A stretch of 64,000 bases of DNA, taken from Alkalihalophilus marmarensis DSM 21297 (GTDB taxonomy: Bacteria > Bacillota > Bacilli > Bacillales > Bacillaceae_D). The stretch lies in assembly GCF_000474275.2 (NCBI RefSeq), contig NZ_ATAE01000042.1, forward strand, positions 89,834 to 153,833, given 5' to 3'. The notes below the pieces were generated by a model, which saw only the letters and a list, made by a program, of their open reading frames with translations, did not search any database and was not told where the DNA came from. Position 1 is the stretch's first letter. Every line of letters starts with the position of its first letter. A program made the position numbers and the translations under genes. Below are positions 44,866 through 57,529 of this stretch, in pieces.

Positions 44866-44924
44866 ACCCTGCCTCCTTAATTGTTTATATCCACACGTCC
44901 GGACCGCCACAATAAAAGGACTCA

Positions 44925-44948
44925 TTCTACCCAAAATGAGTCTCTCGT
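44925..44948 (-). other. Hairpin in the spo0F leader
   Basis: GACTCATT-TTGGGTAG-AATGAGTC, a perfect eight-pair stem, about 60 bp upstream of spo0F and downstream of the sigma-H-like promoter. Only a short T tract follows, so a terminator role is uncertain. Confidence 0.4.
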
Positions 44949-44965
44949 TTCTCTTATCTTACAAT

Positions 44966-44995
44966 AAGTTCGGCTGCCTGTGCCTTAATTCCTGC
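44966..44995 (-). promoter_or_regulatory. Sigma-H-type promoter of spo0F
   Basis: GCAGGAATTA (-35, full match to RNAGGAAWWW) - 11 bp - GCCGAACTT (-10, one mismatch to RNNGAATWW) on the minus strand, about 100 bp upstream of spo0F. B. subtilis spo0F also has a sigma-H promoter. Confidence 0.65.
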
Positions 44996-45020
44996 AAAAG
45001 AGCTAACATCTTACAAAATA

Positions 45021-45031
45021 TTATCCGACAA
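45021..45031 (-). promoter_or_regulatory. Spo0A-box-like sequence
   Basis: TTGTCGGATAA on the minus strand, close to the 0A box TTTGTCGAA, about 26 bp upstream of the sigma-H -35. Another TGTCGAT lies at 45044 on the plus strand. Spo0A control of spo0F is known in B. subtilis. Confidence 0.35.
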
Positions 45032-45146
45032 GATCCTCGAACCATGTCGATTTAAGCGTTTAGATTCAAGCGTTTCTTCCCTTTCCTCATTGATTCGGGT
45101 ACGCTATAATGCACGTAGACTTTAATGAGAAAAAGGAGTAACCAAG

Positions 45147-45665
45147 ATGATCCCTATTTTCACTACTCAATTAATGGGCCGAGTTAAGGCGGTTCGTGAA
45201 AAAGAAGAAGAATTTGAAGATGCTGCCCGCCTTTTAGCGCAAGCTTTAGTTGGCGAAGGTACAATATATGTATACGGATGCCGTGAACTTCGCGGTGTTA
45301 CAGCAGAAGCAGAGTACGGCACTGACCGTGATGAAAGGATTAAGCCGCTTACTCAAGATAACTTAAGCGAGCTCACACCGGCTGACCGCGTTTTACTTTT
45401 CGCCCCTTTTACAAATGACGGTGAAGCATGCCGAATGGCGACAAAGCTTCATATCCAGGGCGTTCCATTTGCCTCTGTCTCTAATTTTCATGACGAGCAA
45501 GATGCATCTTTCTCTCTAGCTGATATTCATATTGATTTTGAAAGTGATATCGGCTTAGTCCCTGATGAAGAAGGTAACCGCAGCGGCTACCCTACTTCTA
45601 TTATCGGACTTTACACGTACTTCTGTATCATGCTTACAGTTAAGGAGATTATGAGCGAGTATTAA
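45147..45665 (+). CDS. ywjG: DUF2529 protein YwjG
   Basis: A 172-residue cytoplasmic protein divergent from spo0F, as in B. subtilis. It has a SIS-like alpha/beta look (GEGTIYVYGCRELRGV, then PADRVLLFAPFTNDGE), but the function is unknown. Start ATG with AAAAGGAG. Followed by repeat array D and the pyrG terminator. Confidence 0.85.
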   Translation: MIPIFTTQLMGRVKAVREKEEEFEDAARLLAQALVGEGTIYVYGCRELRGVTAEAEYGTDRDERIKPLTQDNLSELTPADRVLLFAPFTNDGEACRMATKLHIQGVPFASVSNFHDEQDASFSLADIHIDFESDIGLVPDEEGNRSGYPTSIIGLYTYFCIMLTVKEIMSEY

Positions 45666-45719
45666 AAAGGTTCGTGTTGATGGTGGTGAGGTGCTATTAA
45701 ATAAGAAGAACCGTGCGAT

Positions 45720-45906
45720 TGCGTCAGTTGAGGCGTTTATTGCGTCTATTCTCAGACTGATTGCGCAGGTTCGCGCTGGGTATGCGCCGCTTCCCGCTGT
45801 TATTGCGCGGGTTGACTATTATTGCGTCACTCTGACTCGTAATTGCTTCCGTTCAAATATGGATTGCGTCGCTTCAGCCGATGATTGCGCCGGTTGCACG
45901 ACAACG
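45720..45906 (+). repeat. 21-bp phased repeat array D, nine units (5+4)
   Basis: Units start at 45720, 45741, 45762, 45783, 45804, 45823, 45844, 45865 and 45886. All steps are 21 bp except 19 bp between units 5 and 6. The last unit is TGCGCCGGTT. It fills the gap between ywjG and the pyrG terminator, ending about 20 bp from the latter. Confidence 0.88.
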
Positions 45907-45924
45907 CACCCAAAACAACATAAG

Positions 45925-45960
45925 AAAAAGGTTTGCCCAATCAGCGGGCAAACCTTTTTT
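45925..45960 (-). terminator. Terminator of pyrG
   Basis: AAAAAGGTTTGCCC-loop-GGGCAAACCTTTTT, a fourteen-pair stem, followed by a T run on the minus strand, five bases after the pyrG stop. Confidence 0.92.
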
Positions 45961-45965
45961 GTGTA

Positions 45966-47674
<1,709 letters not shown>

Positions 47675-47707
47675 TTGGTTATAAGATATGCATTTGCTTT
47701 TAATAAA

Positions 47708-47747
47708 GCCCAAAAATGATTCTACCTAGTTCAGGAGCAGAAGTCAA
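47708..47747 (-). promoter_or_regulatory. pyrG promoter with GGGC start
   Basis: TTGACT (47742-47747) - 17 bp - TAGAAT (47719-47724) on the minus strand, then seven bases to GGGC at 47711-47708. In B. subtilis pyrG transcripts start GGGC and receive extra G residues when CTP is low. Confidence 0.72.
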
Positions 47748-47775
47748 CCCTCTGTTAAAAAGACTGAAAATGCAA

Positions 47776-48279
47776 TTAACGTTCTTCGTCCTCTTCTACC
47801 TCTTCATCATCATCAAAGTCCGTATCGAGATCTTCTTTGTCAGTGAAGTCAGTATCTTCTTCATCGTCGTCATCTGCATCTTCTTCATTAGAGATTTCAT
47901 CTAGCTCGTCCTCTAAGTCTTCAAACTCATCGTCAAAAACTTCTAGATCCTCATCTAAATCCTCATCGTCACTCTTTGCTTTTTTACGAGGATTAACTGG
48001 TGAAGTAATCTCTTCTTCTGATTGCTCATGAGGGTACCAGCTTTTAAGGCCCCAGTTGTTATCACCAAGCGTTAAAAAGCGGCCATCGATGTTTAAATCC
48101 GTATACAAAAATGACATACGCTGATTTACTTCAGCTTTTTTCATTTCCTTAATTTCCGAAATCTCTTTAACTAAATCAGTGAAATTATAAGGCTGGCGCT
48201 TTTCTTTCATTAAAGCATAAGCGACTTCAACCATTGACAGCTCTTGGATCTCTTCCTTTTCCATCTCGCGTAGGTTCAA
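47776..48279 (-). CDS. rpoE: DNA-directed RNA polymerase subunit delta
   Basis: Gram-positive accessory subunit that recycles RNA polymerase. The protein is 167 residues from a TTG at 48279, which gives the same N-terminal length as B. subtilis (MNLREMEKEEIQELSMVEVA). N-terminal winged-helix-like domain, including DLNIDGRFLTLGDNNWGL, then a Lys-rich patch and a very acidic Asp/Glu tail of about 65 residues. An upstream GTG is too close to AAGGA. Confidence 0.93.
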   Translation of the reverse strand: MNLREMEKEEIQELSMVEVAYALMKEKRQPYNFTDLVKEISEIKEMKKAEVNQRMSFLYTDLNIDGRFLTLGDNNWGLKSWYPHEQSEEEITSPVNPRKKAKSDDEDLDEDLEVFDDEFEDLEDELDEISNEEDADDDDEEDTDFTDKEDLDTDFDDDEEVEEDEER

Positions 48280-48430
48280 CGTAAGCACGTCCTTTCAGCA
48301 TTTCTTGCATCTATTGCTTATTAAATATTGGCATAAAGTTCATACCTTTCATTATAAACACATTTCCTATAAATATGCTAGATTGAAGACGAAAAAGTAT
48401 GAGAGACATTTTAATAGAATGAAAACGAAC

Positions 48431-48458
48431 AAAAAGACAGTCTGCTGACTGCCTTTTT
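48431..48458. terminator. Hairpin terminator in the icmF-rpoE gap
   Basis: AAAAAGACAGTC-TGCT-GACTGCCTTTTT, a stem with one mismatch and a T run on either strand. It lies about 140 bp upstream of rpoE, so on the minus strand it ends transcription coming from icmF and array E. Confidence 0.7.
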
Positions 48459-48522
48459 CAGTGATTCGCCTCGTTGACTGAGCGCTTGCTATGAGGGCTG
48501 GCGCAAGGGCTGCTGGTTCAAT

Positions 48523-48709
48523 TGCGCTGATTAAGAGTGGATATGCGTCAGTCTCCGGTGGATATGCGCGTAAGCCTTGAGTTTTTGCGTCGGTTCAGAG
48601 CACAATTGCGCCCTTTGAGGTTAATTGCGCCTGTCTGTGGCGTAATTGCGTTCCTTCATATGCGGATTGCGTCTGTTCGATGCATAATTACGCCGGTCAG
48701 CGGGGTGCG
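48523..48709 (+). repeat. 21-bp phased repeat array E, nine units (5+4)
   Basis: Units start at 48523, 48544, 48565, 48586, 48607, 48626, 48647, 48668 and 48689. All steps are 21 bp except 19 bp between units 5 and 6. The last unit is TACGCCGGTC. It is followed by the hairpin GGGGCT-GAGCA-AGCCCC at 48709-48725 and then the interspersed repeat beyond icmF. This and the flanking elements fill the 703-bp rpoE-icmF gap. Confidence 0.88.
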
Positions 48710-48726
48710 GGGCTGAGCAAGCCCCT

Positions 48727-48981
48727 TCCACTTTTCTTTATGTCTAGCTTCCGTGTTCAGGTAATCGGCGGCTTCACTTTGCCAAACGAAGCAAAAAGCA
48801 CTTCTTTTTGTCAAACCTCCACCCGCCTCATACCTAAACGAACACTCCAGCCTTTCTCTCTGTCTAGCTTCGGCTCCTTGCCCTGCGGGAAAAAACGGTG
48901 CATCGATTGAAGTCAAAAAGCGACTTCAAATCGCTCCCCCTCATTTTTCCGCATGCCAGAACAGTCGCCTCAGCTTTTCTT
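48727..48981 (-). repeat. Interspersed Bacillaceae-type repeat, reverse copy
   Basis: The same two-unit element as at 28.2 kb, on the minus strand. Unit 1 (48981-48861) carries GGCGACTGTTCTGGCATGCG and the hairpin GAAGTC-GCTTTTT-GACTTC; unit 2 (48860-48727) carries GAAGTGCTTTTTGCTTC. Both end in AGCTAGACA. It starts two bases after the icmF stop codon. Confidence 0.85.
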
Positions 48982-48982
48982 C

Positions 48983-51900
48983 CTACATATTCCTTCTATA
49001 CTGTCCGCCTACTTGGTAGAGGGCGCCTGTGATTTGGCCTAGGCTGGCTACTTTGACGGTTTCGATCAGCTCTTCAAAGATGTTGCCGCCGGTGATGGCT
49101 GTTTCTTGCAGGCGTTTTAGTGCTTCTGATGCCTTATCTTGGTGCTTTTCTTGGAAGGCACGCAGGTTGGCAATTTGCTGCTCTTTTTCTTCTTTTGTTG
49201 CACGTGCAAGCTCCATGTTAAACTCTTCTTCTTCGTTCTCATTTGGATTCATGTACGTGTTTACACCGATAATCGGAAGCTCGCCTGTGTGCTTCTTCAT
49301 TTCGTAGTGCATCGACTCTTCTTGAATTTTGCTACGTTGATATTGTGTCTCCATCGCGCCAAGTACGCCGCCGCGATCATTAATGCGCTCTAGTTCTTGC
49401 AGCACGGCTTCTTCTACTAGATCTGTTAACTGCTCAATAATGTATGAACCTTGCAGTGAGTTCTCATTTTTAGCTAGACCTAGCTCTTTTGTAATAATCA
49501 TTTGAATCGCCATCGCACGGCGGACTGATTGCTCAGTCGGCGTTGTGATTGCCTCATCAAACGCATTTGTATGAAGCGAGTTACAGTTATCATAGATAGC
49601 CATTAAAGCTTGAAGCGTTGTACGGATATCATTAAAGTCAATTTCTTGTGCGTGAAGTGAGCGTCCTGATGTTTGAACATGATATTTAAGCTTCTGGCTG
49701 CGCTCATTTGCTTCGTATTTATTCTTCATGACCGTTGACCAAATACGACGAGCTACTCGGCCGATTACCGTATATTCAGGGTCAAGACCGTTGCTGAAGA
49801 AGAATGATAGATTTGGTGCAAATTTATTAATGTCCATGCCGCGGCTTAAGTAGTACTCTACGTATGTGAACCCGTTTGCCAACGTAAATGCCAGCTGACT
49901 GATTGGATTTGCACCTGCTTCTGCAATATGGTAGCCAGAGATGGATACAGAATAGTAGTTACGAACTTCGTGATCAATAAAGTACTGCTGGATATCCCCC
50001 ATCATACGAAGGGCGAATTCCGTTGAGAAGATGCACGTATTTTGACCTTGATCTTCTTTTAAAATATCGGCTTGAACCGTACCACGAACGGTTTGAAGCG
50101 TACGAGCTTTTACCTCTGCATATTCTTCGGCATTAGGTTCACGGCCGTTTTCTTCTTTAAATTTCTCAAGCTGCTGCTCAATTGCTGTATTCATGAACAT
50201 AGCTAAGATGATCGGTGCCGGTCCATTGATTGTCATCGATACAGATGTAGACGGTGCACATAGATCAAAACCATCATAAAGCTTTCTCATATCCTCAAGC
50301 GTACAAATGCTTACACCGCTCTCCCCTACTTTTCCGTAAATATCCGGGCGGTAATCAGGGTCTTCTCCGTAAAGAGTTACCGAGTCAAAAGCCGTACTTA
50401 AACGCTTCGCCTCGTCATCTTTTGATAAGTAGTGGAAACGGCGGTTTGTACGCTCAGGCGTTCCTTCGCCGGCAAATTGACGCTTAGGATCTTCACCTTT
50501 ACGTTTGAATGGGAATACTCCTGCCGTATAAGGGAAGGCACCTGGTACGTTCTCTTCCATTGACCAGCGCAGAATCTCGCCCCAGTCTTCGAACTTCGGA
50601 AGAGCAACTTTAGGAATTTTCAGACCTGATAAGCTTTCCGTCGTAAGTTCTGTCACGATTTCTTTATCACGGATTTTTGTCACGAATGTGTCTCCGCTGT
50701 AAGATTCTTTTAGTGAATCCCAGTTATCAAGAATCGATTTACATGCTGGGTGAAGCTTCTGTTCGTATGCTTCTTTCGTTTTCGTTAATTGAGCAAGAAC
50801 GTCTTCACTTGCCTCACCATGCTTCTCAAGTGCTTCAATTGTTCCAGTCACCTGATAGATTTTGCGGGCAATCTCCACTTGCTCGTCTGTCAGCTTTTTA
50901 TATTGTCTAACCGATAGAACAATATCACGTAGGTATTGCGTTTGCTCTGGCGGGATGATGACATTTTGCTTGATGACATCTTTACTCGTTTCAATGTTCG
51001 TGTGGAAGTCTGTACCGCACTTCTCATTTAACGTATCCACTAATGCTTTGAATAACGTGTTTGTGCCAATGTCATTAAACTGACTAGCAATCGTACCGAA
51101 AACAGGCATCTCTTCAAGTGCCTCTTCAAAGCGAGTACGGCTGCGCTGGTATTGCTTGCGCACATGGCGAAGAGCATCTTCTGAACCTTTGCGGTCAAAT
51201 TTATTTATGGCAATCACATCAGCAAAGTCAATCATATCAATTTTCTCAAGCTGAGACGGTGCACCGTACTCACTTGTCATGACATATAAAGATACATCTG
51301 ATACTTCAGTGATTTCAGCATCCCCTTGCCCGATACCGCTCGTTTCAACGATAACAAGATCGTATCCAGCTGCTTTTGCGACATCAATCGCATCACGAAT
51401 GCTGTCAGAAATCTCTTTTCTAGAGTTACGTGTAGCTAAACTGCGCATAAATACACGTGAATTATGAATTGAGTTCATACGGATACGATCCCCTAAGAGC
51501 GCACCGCCTGTTTTTTGCTTTGTTGGATCAACCGATAGAATCGCTACTGTTTTGTCGGAAAATTCGTTCAAAAAGCGGCGTACGAGTTCATCTGTTAACG
51601 AGCTTTTCCCAGCTCCGCCTGTTCCTGTGATTCCTAGCACTGGTACGTTGTTTGTCATTTGCTTTAATTGATCAAGCGTTTCTTCAAGCGTTGCTGCCAC
51701 TTCTTTTTTTGCTTCAGCATGCAATTCAGCATAAGAAATACAGCGAGCAACTGCACGTGCGTTTTTCTCTTTTAAAGAAGTCAACTCTTCTGACACTTGT
51801 TCTACTGTAGGGAAGTCACACTCTTTGAGCATTTGATCAATCATTCCTTGAAGACCATGCTCACGGCCGTCATCTGGAGAGAAAATGCGGGCAATACCAT

Positions 51901-52246
51901 ACTCATGCAGCTCACGGATCTCAGGAGGTGTAATAACCCCGCCGCCGCCACCATAAATACGGATATGGCCAGCACCTTTTTCATTTAAAAGATCATAGCA
52001 ATATTTGAAGAACTCTACATGTCCGCCTTGGTAAGACGAAATCGCAATTCCTTGGACATCCTCTTGAATGGCAGCGTTTACAATCTCTTCAACAGAGCGG
52101 TTATGCCCAAGATGGATAACCTCAGCTCCGCTTGCCTGTAAAATTCGACGCATAATATTAATTGAAGCATCATGGCCGTCAAATAAACTTGAAGCAGTCA
52201 CGAAACGCACATGATTTGTTGGTCTATATGATTGAGTTGTTGACAT
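48983..52246 (-). CDS. icmF: Fused isobutyryl-CoA mutase IcmF
   Basis: Adenosylcobalamin enzyme interconverting isobutyryl-CoA and n-butyryl-CoA. 1087 residues in the IcmF order: B12-binding domain first ([14 protein letters not shown]25 as lower Co ligand), then a MeaB-like GTPase chaperone domain (P-loop GTGGAGKSS near residue 215, [10 protein letters not shown]), then the large mutase barrel (about 550-1080; [16 protein letters not shown]). The ATG at 52246 has GGAGG upstream. Last gene of an acyl-CoA degradation operon; links valine or iso-branched fatty acid carbon to the butyryl-CoA pathway. A pivalyl-CoA mutase function is a known variant and is not excluded. Confidence 0.95.
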   Translation of the reverse strand: MSTTQSYRPTNHVRFVTASSLFDGHDASINIMRRILQASGAEVIHLGHNRSVEEIVNAAIQEDVQGIAISSYQGGHVEFFKYCYDLLNEKGAGHIRIYGGGGGVITPPEIRELHEYGIARIFSPDDGREHGLQGMIDQMLKECDFPTVEQVSEELTSLKEKNARAVARCISYAELHAEAKKEVAATLEETLDQLKQMTNNVPVLGITGTGGAGKSSLTDELVRRFLNEFSDKTVAILSVDPTKQKTGGALLGDRIRMNSIHNSRVFMRSLATRNSRKEISDSIRDAIDVAKAAGYDLVIVETSGIGQGDAEITEVSDVSLYVMTSEYGAPSQLEKIDMIDFADVIAINKFDRKGSEDALRHVRKQYQRSRTRFEEALEEMPVFGTIASQFNDIGTNTLFKALVDTLNEKCGTDFHTNIETSKDVIKQNVIIPPEQTQYLRDIVLSVRQYKKLTDEQVEIARKIYQVTGTIEALEKHGEASEDVLAQLTKTKEAYEQKLHPACKSILDNWDSLKESYSGDTFVTKIRDKEIVTELTTESLSGLKIPKVALPKFEDWGEILRWSMEENVPGAFPYTAGVFPFKRKGEDPKRQFAGEGTPERTNRRFHYLSKDDEAKRLSTAFDSVTLYGEDPDYRPDIYGKVGESGVSICTLEDMRKLYDGFDLCAPSTSVSMTINGPAPIILAMFMNTAIEQQLEKFKEENGREPNAEEYAEVKARTLQTVRGTVQADILKEDQGQNTCIFSTEFALRMMGDIQQYFIDHEVRNYYSVSISGYHIAEAGANPISQLAFTLANGFTYVEYYLSRGMDINKFAPNLSFFFSNGLDPEYTVIGRVARRIWSTVMKNKYEANERSQKLKYHVQTSGRSLHAQEIDFNDIRTTLQALMAIYDNCNSLHTNAFDEAITTPTEQSVRRAMAIQMIITKELGLAKNENSLQGSYIIEQLTDLVEEAVLQELERINDRGGVLGAMETQYQRSKIQEESMHYEMKKHTGELPIIGVNTYMNPNENEEEEFNMELARATKEEKEQQIANLRAFQEKHQDKASEALKRLQETAITGGNIFEELIETVKVASLGQITGALYQVGGQYRRNM

Positions 52247-52260
52247 CAAACTTCCTCCTT

Positions 52261-52899
52261 TTAATTAGAGACGGTTGTAAGCGGGGAAAGTAATTGCTCA
52301 CTTTGAAGCTTTGTGTATTCTTCTAAGGTGTAGAATCTGCGGATGGCCCAGCGTCTGAACGTCCACATATGTCCTTGCACTAAAATATTGTGGCTCATCA
52401 GCTTGATCTCTTCTTCACTAAGATCAATACGATATTCAGCCACATAATCACGAATAATGTCTTCAAACATCTTCGTCATTTCTACTTCTTTTTGAAGAAC
52501 GTACATTAATGCTTCTTTAGGAAGAGATTTTGCCTCTTGATACATGACAAGCACTTCATCTTGCAGGTGATCAATTACACGGAAGTAAGCGGCAATTGCC
52601 TTTTTCACACGATCAATACCGACAGCTTCGGTATCTAACTGTGAAACAAGCTGATCACGAACTTCTTCATAGATCGCATCACATACAAGGTAGAGGACAT
52701 CCTCCTTTGAACCAATGTACTCATAAAGCGTTCCAATGCTGAATCCAGATTCTTTAGCAATTTCTCTTGTTGTTGTGCGGTGGAACCCTTTTTCAATGAA
52801 GAGGCGTACGGCGCCCTTCACCATCTGCTCGCGGCGTTTTTTTACTAACTGCTGATCCTTTACCATGGATGGCACTGCTTTTTTCTTCAAACTATTCAA
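52261..52899 (-). CDS. TetR-family regulator of acyl-CoA metabolism
   Basis: A 212-residue TetR-type repressor with N-terminal helix-turn-helix ([19 protein letters not shown], then [16 protein letters not shown]) and a helical ligand domain. It lies between acyl-CoA dehydrogenase and icmF genes, so an acyl-CoA ligand is likely. Starts at a TTG with AAGGAAG upstream. It may bind the two matching operators at 57530 and 60010. Resembles FadR/PaaR-type repressors; not assigned to a named orthologue. Confidence 0.88.
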   Translation of the reverse strand: MNSLKKKAVPSMVKDQQLVKKRREQMVKGAVRLFIEKGFHRTTTREIAKESGFSIGTLYEYIGSKEDVLYLVCDAIYEEVRDQLVSQLDTEAVGIDRVKKAIAAYFRVIDHLQDEVLVMYQEAKSLPKEALMYVLQKEVEMTKMFEDIIRDYVAEYRIDLSEEEIKLMSHNILVQGHMWTFRRWAIRRFYTLEEYTKLQSEQLLSPLTTVSN

Positions 52900-53045
52900 C
52901 CTACTTCCTTTTAATCGTATTTCCGTCTCTAGATGCCAACGTGCCTCACTAGCAGCAAGCCAACATCACTCGCTGCATATGAGACTCCTTTTTCGTACTT
53001 ATTAGCATACTAGAAATTGAAGCTACGATCTATCATTTATGTTGA

Positions 53046-54188
53046 TTAGTCTGCTAACAACATTTTAGAAATTACAAGTCGTTGAATTTCATTTGTTCCT
53101 TCATAGATCTGTGTAATCTTCGCGTCACGCATATAACGTTCTACTGGATAATCTTTTGTATAGCCGTAACCGCCGAATACTTGAACCGCTTCGACCGTTA
53201 CATCCATTGCTGTATCCCCAGCAAATAATTTAGACATCGCAGATTCCTTGCCGTATGAAACGCCTTCGCTTTCTCTCCATGCTGCTTGATACGTTAACAG
53301 TCGGCTAGCTTCAATCTTTGTTGCCATATCAGCAAGCTTGAATCCGATTCCTTGCTGTGCGCCGATCGGCTTACCAAATTGCTTACGCTCTTTTGCATAG
53401 CCTACTGCAGCATCAAGGGCACCTTGCGCAATTCCAACTGCTTGAGCAGCAATTCCGTTACGGCCTCCATCAAGCGTCATCATCGCTACTTTAAATCCTT
53501 CGCCTTCTTTGCCAAGCATATTTTCTTTTGGTACACGGCAGTCTTCAAAAATAATTTCCGTTGTAGGAGATGAGCGGATTCCGAGCTTCTTCTCCTTCTT
53601 TCCTACAGAGAATCCTGGTGTATCTGCTTCAACGATGAATGCCGTCGTTCCTTTATGGCGAGCTTCGGGGTCAGTCACTGCAAAGACGATATAAATATCT
53701 GCAATTCCGCCGTTTGTAATGAAGATTTTAGAGCCGTTTAACACATAGTGGTCGCCATCTTCTATTGCTGTTGTTTTCATTCTTGCAGCATCAGATCCTG
53801 AACCTGGTTCTGTTAAGCCGTAAGCACCAATTTTCTTTCCTTCTGCCATTGGACGAAGGAATTTTTGCTTTTGCTCTTCTGTACCGAATTTATAAACAGG
53901 CCAGCCTGCAAGTGATGTATGCGCTGATAATGTTACACCCGTTGAAGCACAGACACGTGATAATTCTTCAACAGCAATACAATAGCTCACATAGTCAGCA
54001 CCAATTCCGCCGTACTCTTCAGGCCACGGAATCCCTGTTAGTCCAAGCTCAGCCATCTTATCAAAGATCTCACGGTCAAAGCGTTCCTCTTCATCACGCT
54101 CTTCAGCTGTTGGTTCTACTTCATTTTTTGCAAAGTCGCGTACCATTTTACGGATCATTTCTTGTTCTTCAGTTAATAGAAAGTTCAT
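53046..54188 (-). CDS. Acyl-CoA dehydrogenase (copy 2)
   Basis: FAD-dependent dehydrogenase (380 residues) introducing the alpha-beta double bond in acyl-CoA, passing electrons to ETF. Motifs: [12 protein letters not shown] and [15 protein letters not shown], with the catalytic Glu in YEGT. It follows the other dehydrogenase by 15 bp, and the two differ enough to suggest different chain length or branching preference, which cannot be read from sequence. Confidence 0.94.
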   Translation of the reverse strand: MNFLLTEEQEMIRKMVRDFAKNEVEPTAEERDEEERFDREIFDKMAELGLTGIPWPEEYGGIGADYVSYCIAVEELSRVCASTGVTLSAHTSLAGWPVYKFGTEEQKQKFLRPMAEGKKIGAYGLTEPGSGSDAARMKTTAIEDGDHYVLNGSKIFITNGGIADIYIVFAVTDPEARHKGTTAFIVEADTPGFSVGKKEKKLGIRSSPTTEIIFEDCRVPKENMLGKEGEGFKVAMMTLDGGRNGIAAQAVGIAQGALDAAVGYAKERKQFGKPIGAQQGIGFKLADMATKIEASRLLTYQAAWRESEGVSYGKESAMSKLFAGDTAMDVTVEAVQVFGGYGYTKDYPVERYMRDAKITQIYEGTNEIQRLVISKMLLAD

Positions 54189-54203
54189 GTTTGTTTCTCC
54201 CCT

Positions 54204-55346
54204 TTAATCTGCTAGTAAATGCTTGCCAATAACGATACGTTGAATTTCACTTGTTCCTTCGTAAATCTCACAAATCTTTGCATCACGGAAGTAACGCTCT
54301 ACTGGATAATCTTTTGTATATCCATAGCCGCCGTACACTTGAACTGCTTCAATGGACACTTCTACTGCCGTACGCGAAGCAAATAATTTAGCCATTGAAG
54401 CTTCCATGCCGCTCTTTTTACCAAGCTCACGAAGCTTGGCTGCACGATAGACTAATAGTCTTGAGCCCTCTACTTTTGTCGCCATATCAGCTAGTTTAAA
54501 GCCAAGTCCTTGCTGATGTCCGATCGGCTTACCGAACTGCTTGCGTTCTTTCGCATAGCCTACAGCCGCTTCAAGTGCTGCTTCAGCAATTCCTAAAGAT
54601 TGTGCTGCGATTCCGATTCGTCCGGCATCAAGGTTAGACATCGCAATCTTAAAGCCTTCCCCTTCTTGGCCAAGCAGGTTTTCTTCCGATACGCGAGCAT
54701 CTTCAAATGTAAGTTCTGTTGTGTTCGAGCCGTGAAGACCCATTTTCTTTTCCTTTTTTCCAACAGAAAATCCCGGTGTGTCTTTATCTACGATGAATGC
54801 AGAGATGCCTTTTGTTCCAAGCTGTGAATCTGTTGATGCGAACACGATATACACATCTGCTTCCCCGCCATTGGTGATAAACACTTTTGAGCCGTTTAAA
54901 ATGTACTCATTCCCGACTTTTTTCGCTGTCGTTTTTAAACTGCCGGCATCAGACCCTGCACCAGGCTCCGTTAAGCCGAATGCCCCTAAATACTCACCGC
55001 TTGCAAGCTTTGGAACATATTTTTGCTTCTGCTCCTCTGTTCCGAAATAGAGGATCGGATTCGTTCCAACAGAAGTATGCACCGATAAGATAACACCGAC
55101 AGTGGCACTCACTTTAGATAATTCATTGATCGCAATAATATAAGAAGTGAAATCCATTCCAGCCCCGCCATACTCTTCAGGAATCGGAATCCCCATTAGA
55201 CCAAGCTCCCCCATTTTATTGACGATCTCACGAGGAAAGGTTTCATTTTCTTCCATTTCTTCTATAAAAGGCGTAATCTGCTCTTGGGCAAAGTCACGCA
55301 CCATTTTGCGCATCATTTCTTGTTCTTCTGTAAATCGTAAATTCAT
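54204..55346 (-). CDS. Acyl-CoA dehydrogenase (copy 1, AcdA-like)
   Basis: Second 380-residue acyl-CoA dehydrogenase: [14 protein letters not shown] and [15 protein letters not shown], catalytic Glu present. Only 60 bp after hbd. In B. subtilis acdA lies in this neighbourhood next to fadF, so one of the two copies is its counterpart; which one is not settled here. Confidence 0.94.
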   Translation of the reverse strand: MNLRFTEEQEMMRKMVRDFAQEQITPFIEEMEENETFPREIVNKMGELGLMGIPIPEEYGGAGMDFTSYIIAINELSKVSATVGVILSVHTSVGTNPILYFGTEEQKQKYVPKLASGEYLGAFGLTEPGAGSDAGSLKTTAKKVGNEYILNGSKVFITNGGEADVYIVFASTDSQLGTKGISAFIVDKDTPGFSVGKKEKKMGLHGSNTTELTFEDARVSEENLLGQEGEGFKIAMSNLDAGRIGIAAQSLGIAEAALEAAVGYAKERKQFGKPIGHQQGLGFKLADMATKVEGSRLLVYRAAKLRELGKKSGMEASMAKLFASRTAVEVSIEAVQVYGGYGYTKDYPVERYFRDAKICEIYEGTSEIQRIVIGKHLLAD

Positions 55347-55406
55347 ATCTGCACCTCCGTAATCTGTTTATCTTTTTATATAGCGGCTGCTTCGCTTTTG
55401 TACGGC

Positions 55407-56258
55407 TTACTCGTAAACGTAGAATCCTCTGCCTGTCTTCTTCCCTAACCAGCCTGCTTTTACATACTTTCTAAGCAGCGGGCATGGGCGGTACTTATCA
55501 TCGCCGAATCCATCATGAAGGGTTTCCATAATGTAGAGGCATGTGTCAAGTCCGATAAAGTCAGCAAGCGTAAGAGGGCCCATTGGGTGGTTCATACCAA
55601 GCTTCATTACTTCATCAACTGCCTCAGGTGTCGCTACCCCTTCATATACCGTATAGATCGCTTCATTGATCATCGGCATTAAAATACGGTTTGAAACGAA
55701 CCCTGGGAAGTCATTTACTTCAACCGGTGTTTTCGAAAGAGTCCGAGAAAGATCTTCAATTGCTTGATACACCTCATCTGTTGTTGCTAGGCCTCGGATG
55801 ATTTCAACAAGCTTCATCACTGGCACTGGATTCATAAAATGCATGCCGATTACTTTTTCCGGACGATTTGTTGCTGCTGCAATTTCTGTAATCGGAAGCG
55901 ATGATGTATTCGTTGCAAGAATCGCATGGTCTGGTGCAATTTGATCAAGGTCAGCAAAAAGCTTAGATTTGATCTCCATATTCTCAACAGCAGCTTCAAT
56001 CACAAGGTCTACATCTTTAGCATTTTGTAAGTCCGTTGAAGTCGTTAAACGCCCTAGGATCGCATCGCGTTCGCCTTCTTCTAAACGTCCCTTTTCCACT
56101 TGGCGGTTTAAATTCTTCTGAATGGTAGCCATCCCGCGCTCAACAAACTCTTGTTTTAAGTCATGTAAAATGACGTCAATTCCAGCCATCGCATGTACTT
56201 GAGCAATTCCTGATCCCATTTGTCCTGCACCGATCACCATTACTTTTTTCATACTCAT
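55407..56258 (-). CDS. 3-hydroxybutyryl-CoA dehydrogenase
   Basis: A 283-residue NAD-dependent enzyme of beta-oxidation and butyryl-CoA metabolism. Rossmann motif [14 protein letters not shown] at the N-terminus and the catalytic His in [16 protein letters not shown]. Comparable to MmgB of B. subtilis. A second in-frame ATG two codons in is an equally possible start. Lies 58 bp after the thiolase gene. Confidence 0.94.
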   Translation of the reverse strand: MSMKKVMVIGAGQMGSGIAQVHAMAGIDVILHDLKQEFVERGMATIQKNLNRQVEKGRLEEGERDAILGRLTTSTDLQNAKDVDLVIEAAVENMEIKSKLFADLDQIAPDHAILATNTSSLPITEIAAATNRPEKVIGMHFMNPVPVMKLVEIIRGLATTDEVYQAIEDLSRTLSKTPVEVNDFPGFVSNRILMPMINEAIYTVYEGVATPEAVDEVMKLGMNHPMGPLTLADFIGLDTCLYIMETLHDGFGDDKYRPCPLLRKYVKAGWLGKKTGRGFYVYE

Positions 56259-56316
56259 TCATTCTCCACTCCTCTATTAAACGTTTAAAGTTAGACTGTA
56301 TTTATTTCACTTCGAA

Positions 56317-57495
56317 TTATTTCACTTCAATTAGAATCGCGTCACCTTGACCGCCGCCGCTGCAAATAGCAGCTATACCAAGGCCGCCGCCGCGACGTTT
56401 CAGCTCATGTGCAAGTGTTAAGATGATACGCGCTCCACTTGCTCCGATCGGGTGTCCGAGTGCAACCGCCCCGCCGTTTACATTTACTCTTTCAGGGTCA
56501 AGTTCTGCAATTTGGTTACTTGCAAGGGCGACTGCTGCAAAGGCCTCGTTAATTTCAAATAGATCAATCTCGCTTGCTGACTTACCAGCTTTCTTTAACA
56601 GCTCATTAATAACAAGACCTGGTGTTTTAGGGAAATTCTCAGGCTCAATGGCAAGAGCATGGTGTGCCACGATGGTAGCAAGCGGCTCAATACCTTCTGC
56701 TTTTGCCTTCGCATCAGACATAAGAAGCATTGCTGCTGCTCCGTCGTTCACACCTGGTGCATTCCCTGCTGTAATCGTGCCGTCTTTTCCAAATGCAGGC
56801 TTAAGCTTAGCCAGCCCTTCAGATGTTGTACCAGGGCGAGGAGCTTCATCTCGCTCCACTAATACAGGCTCGCCTTTACGCTGCGGTACCGGTACAGCCA
56901 CAATTTCCGCGTCAAATGTTCCTGCTTCAATTGCACTTAGTGCTTTTTCATGACTTCGTGCAGCCCACTCGTCCTGCACCTCGCGCGACAGCGCTAACTC
57001 CTGTGCTACACCATTTCCGTATGAGCCCATATGTACGGAACGGAATGAACAAGTAAGTCCGTCAAATACCATCCCATCAATCATTTCTGCATTACCCATA
57101 CGTGCGCCCCATCTAGCTTTAGGGACATAATAAGGAGCATTGCTCATTGACTCCATCCCGCCGGCTAAAATCACTTCCCCATCACCAGAACGGATAATTT
57201 GATCAGCCATTGTTACACTTCTCATGCCTGATGCACATACTTTATTGATCGTTTCCGTTTTAACACTCCACGGAATCTCAGCATAATTGGATGCTTGACG
57301 AGATGGGATTTGACCCTGTCCTGCTTGCAGAACATTTCCTAAAATGACTTCATCAACATTCTCCCCTCTCCACTTAGTACGAGCTAATGTTTCTTTTAAA
57401 ACAAGTCCTCCTAATTCCGCTGCTTTAAGGCTGCTTAATGCGCCTCCAAATTTCCCAAAAGGTGTACGAGCTCCACTCACAATTACTGTTTTCAT
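56317..57495 (-). CDS. Acetyl-CoA acetyltransferase (thiolase)
   Basis: First gene of the hbd-acd-acd-tetR-icmF operon. 392 residues with the thiolase active sites: nucleophile Cys near residue 89 (NKVCASGMRSV), His in ALGHPIGASGAR and Cys in ICSGGGQGDA. Catalyses acetoacetyl-CoA thiolysis or acetyl-CoA condensation. Equivalent to MmgA type. A TetR-type palindrome lies 35 bp upstream. Confidence 0.95.
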   Translation of the reverse strand: MKTVIVSGARTPFGKFGGALSSLKAAELGGLVLKETLARTKWRGENVDEVILGNVLQAGQGQIPSRQASNYAEIPWSVKTETINKVCASGMRSVTMADQIIRSGDGEVILAGGMESMSNAPYYVPKARWGARMGNAEMIDGMVFDGLTCSFRSVHMGSYGNGVAQELALSREVQDEWAARSHEKALSAIEAGTFDAEIVAVPVPQRKGEPVLVERDEAPRPGTTSEGLAKLKPAFGKDGTITAGNAPGVNDGAAAMLLMSDAKAKAEGIEPLATIVAHHALAIEPENFPKTPGLVINELLKKAGKSASEIDLFEINEAFAAVALASNQIAELDPERVNVNGGAVALGHPIGASGARIILTLAHELKRRGGGLGIAAICSGGGQGDAILIEVK

Positions 57496-57529
57496 TGATA
57501 ATCCCCTTTCAGATCATAGTCATTTATTG

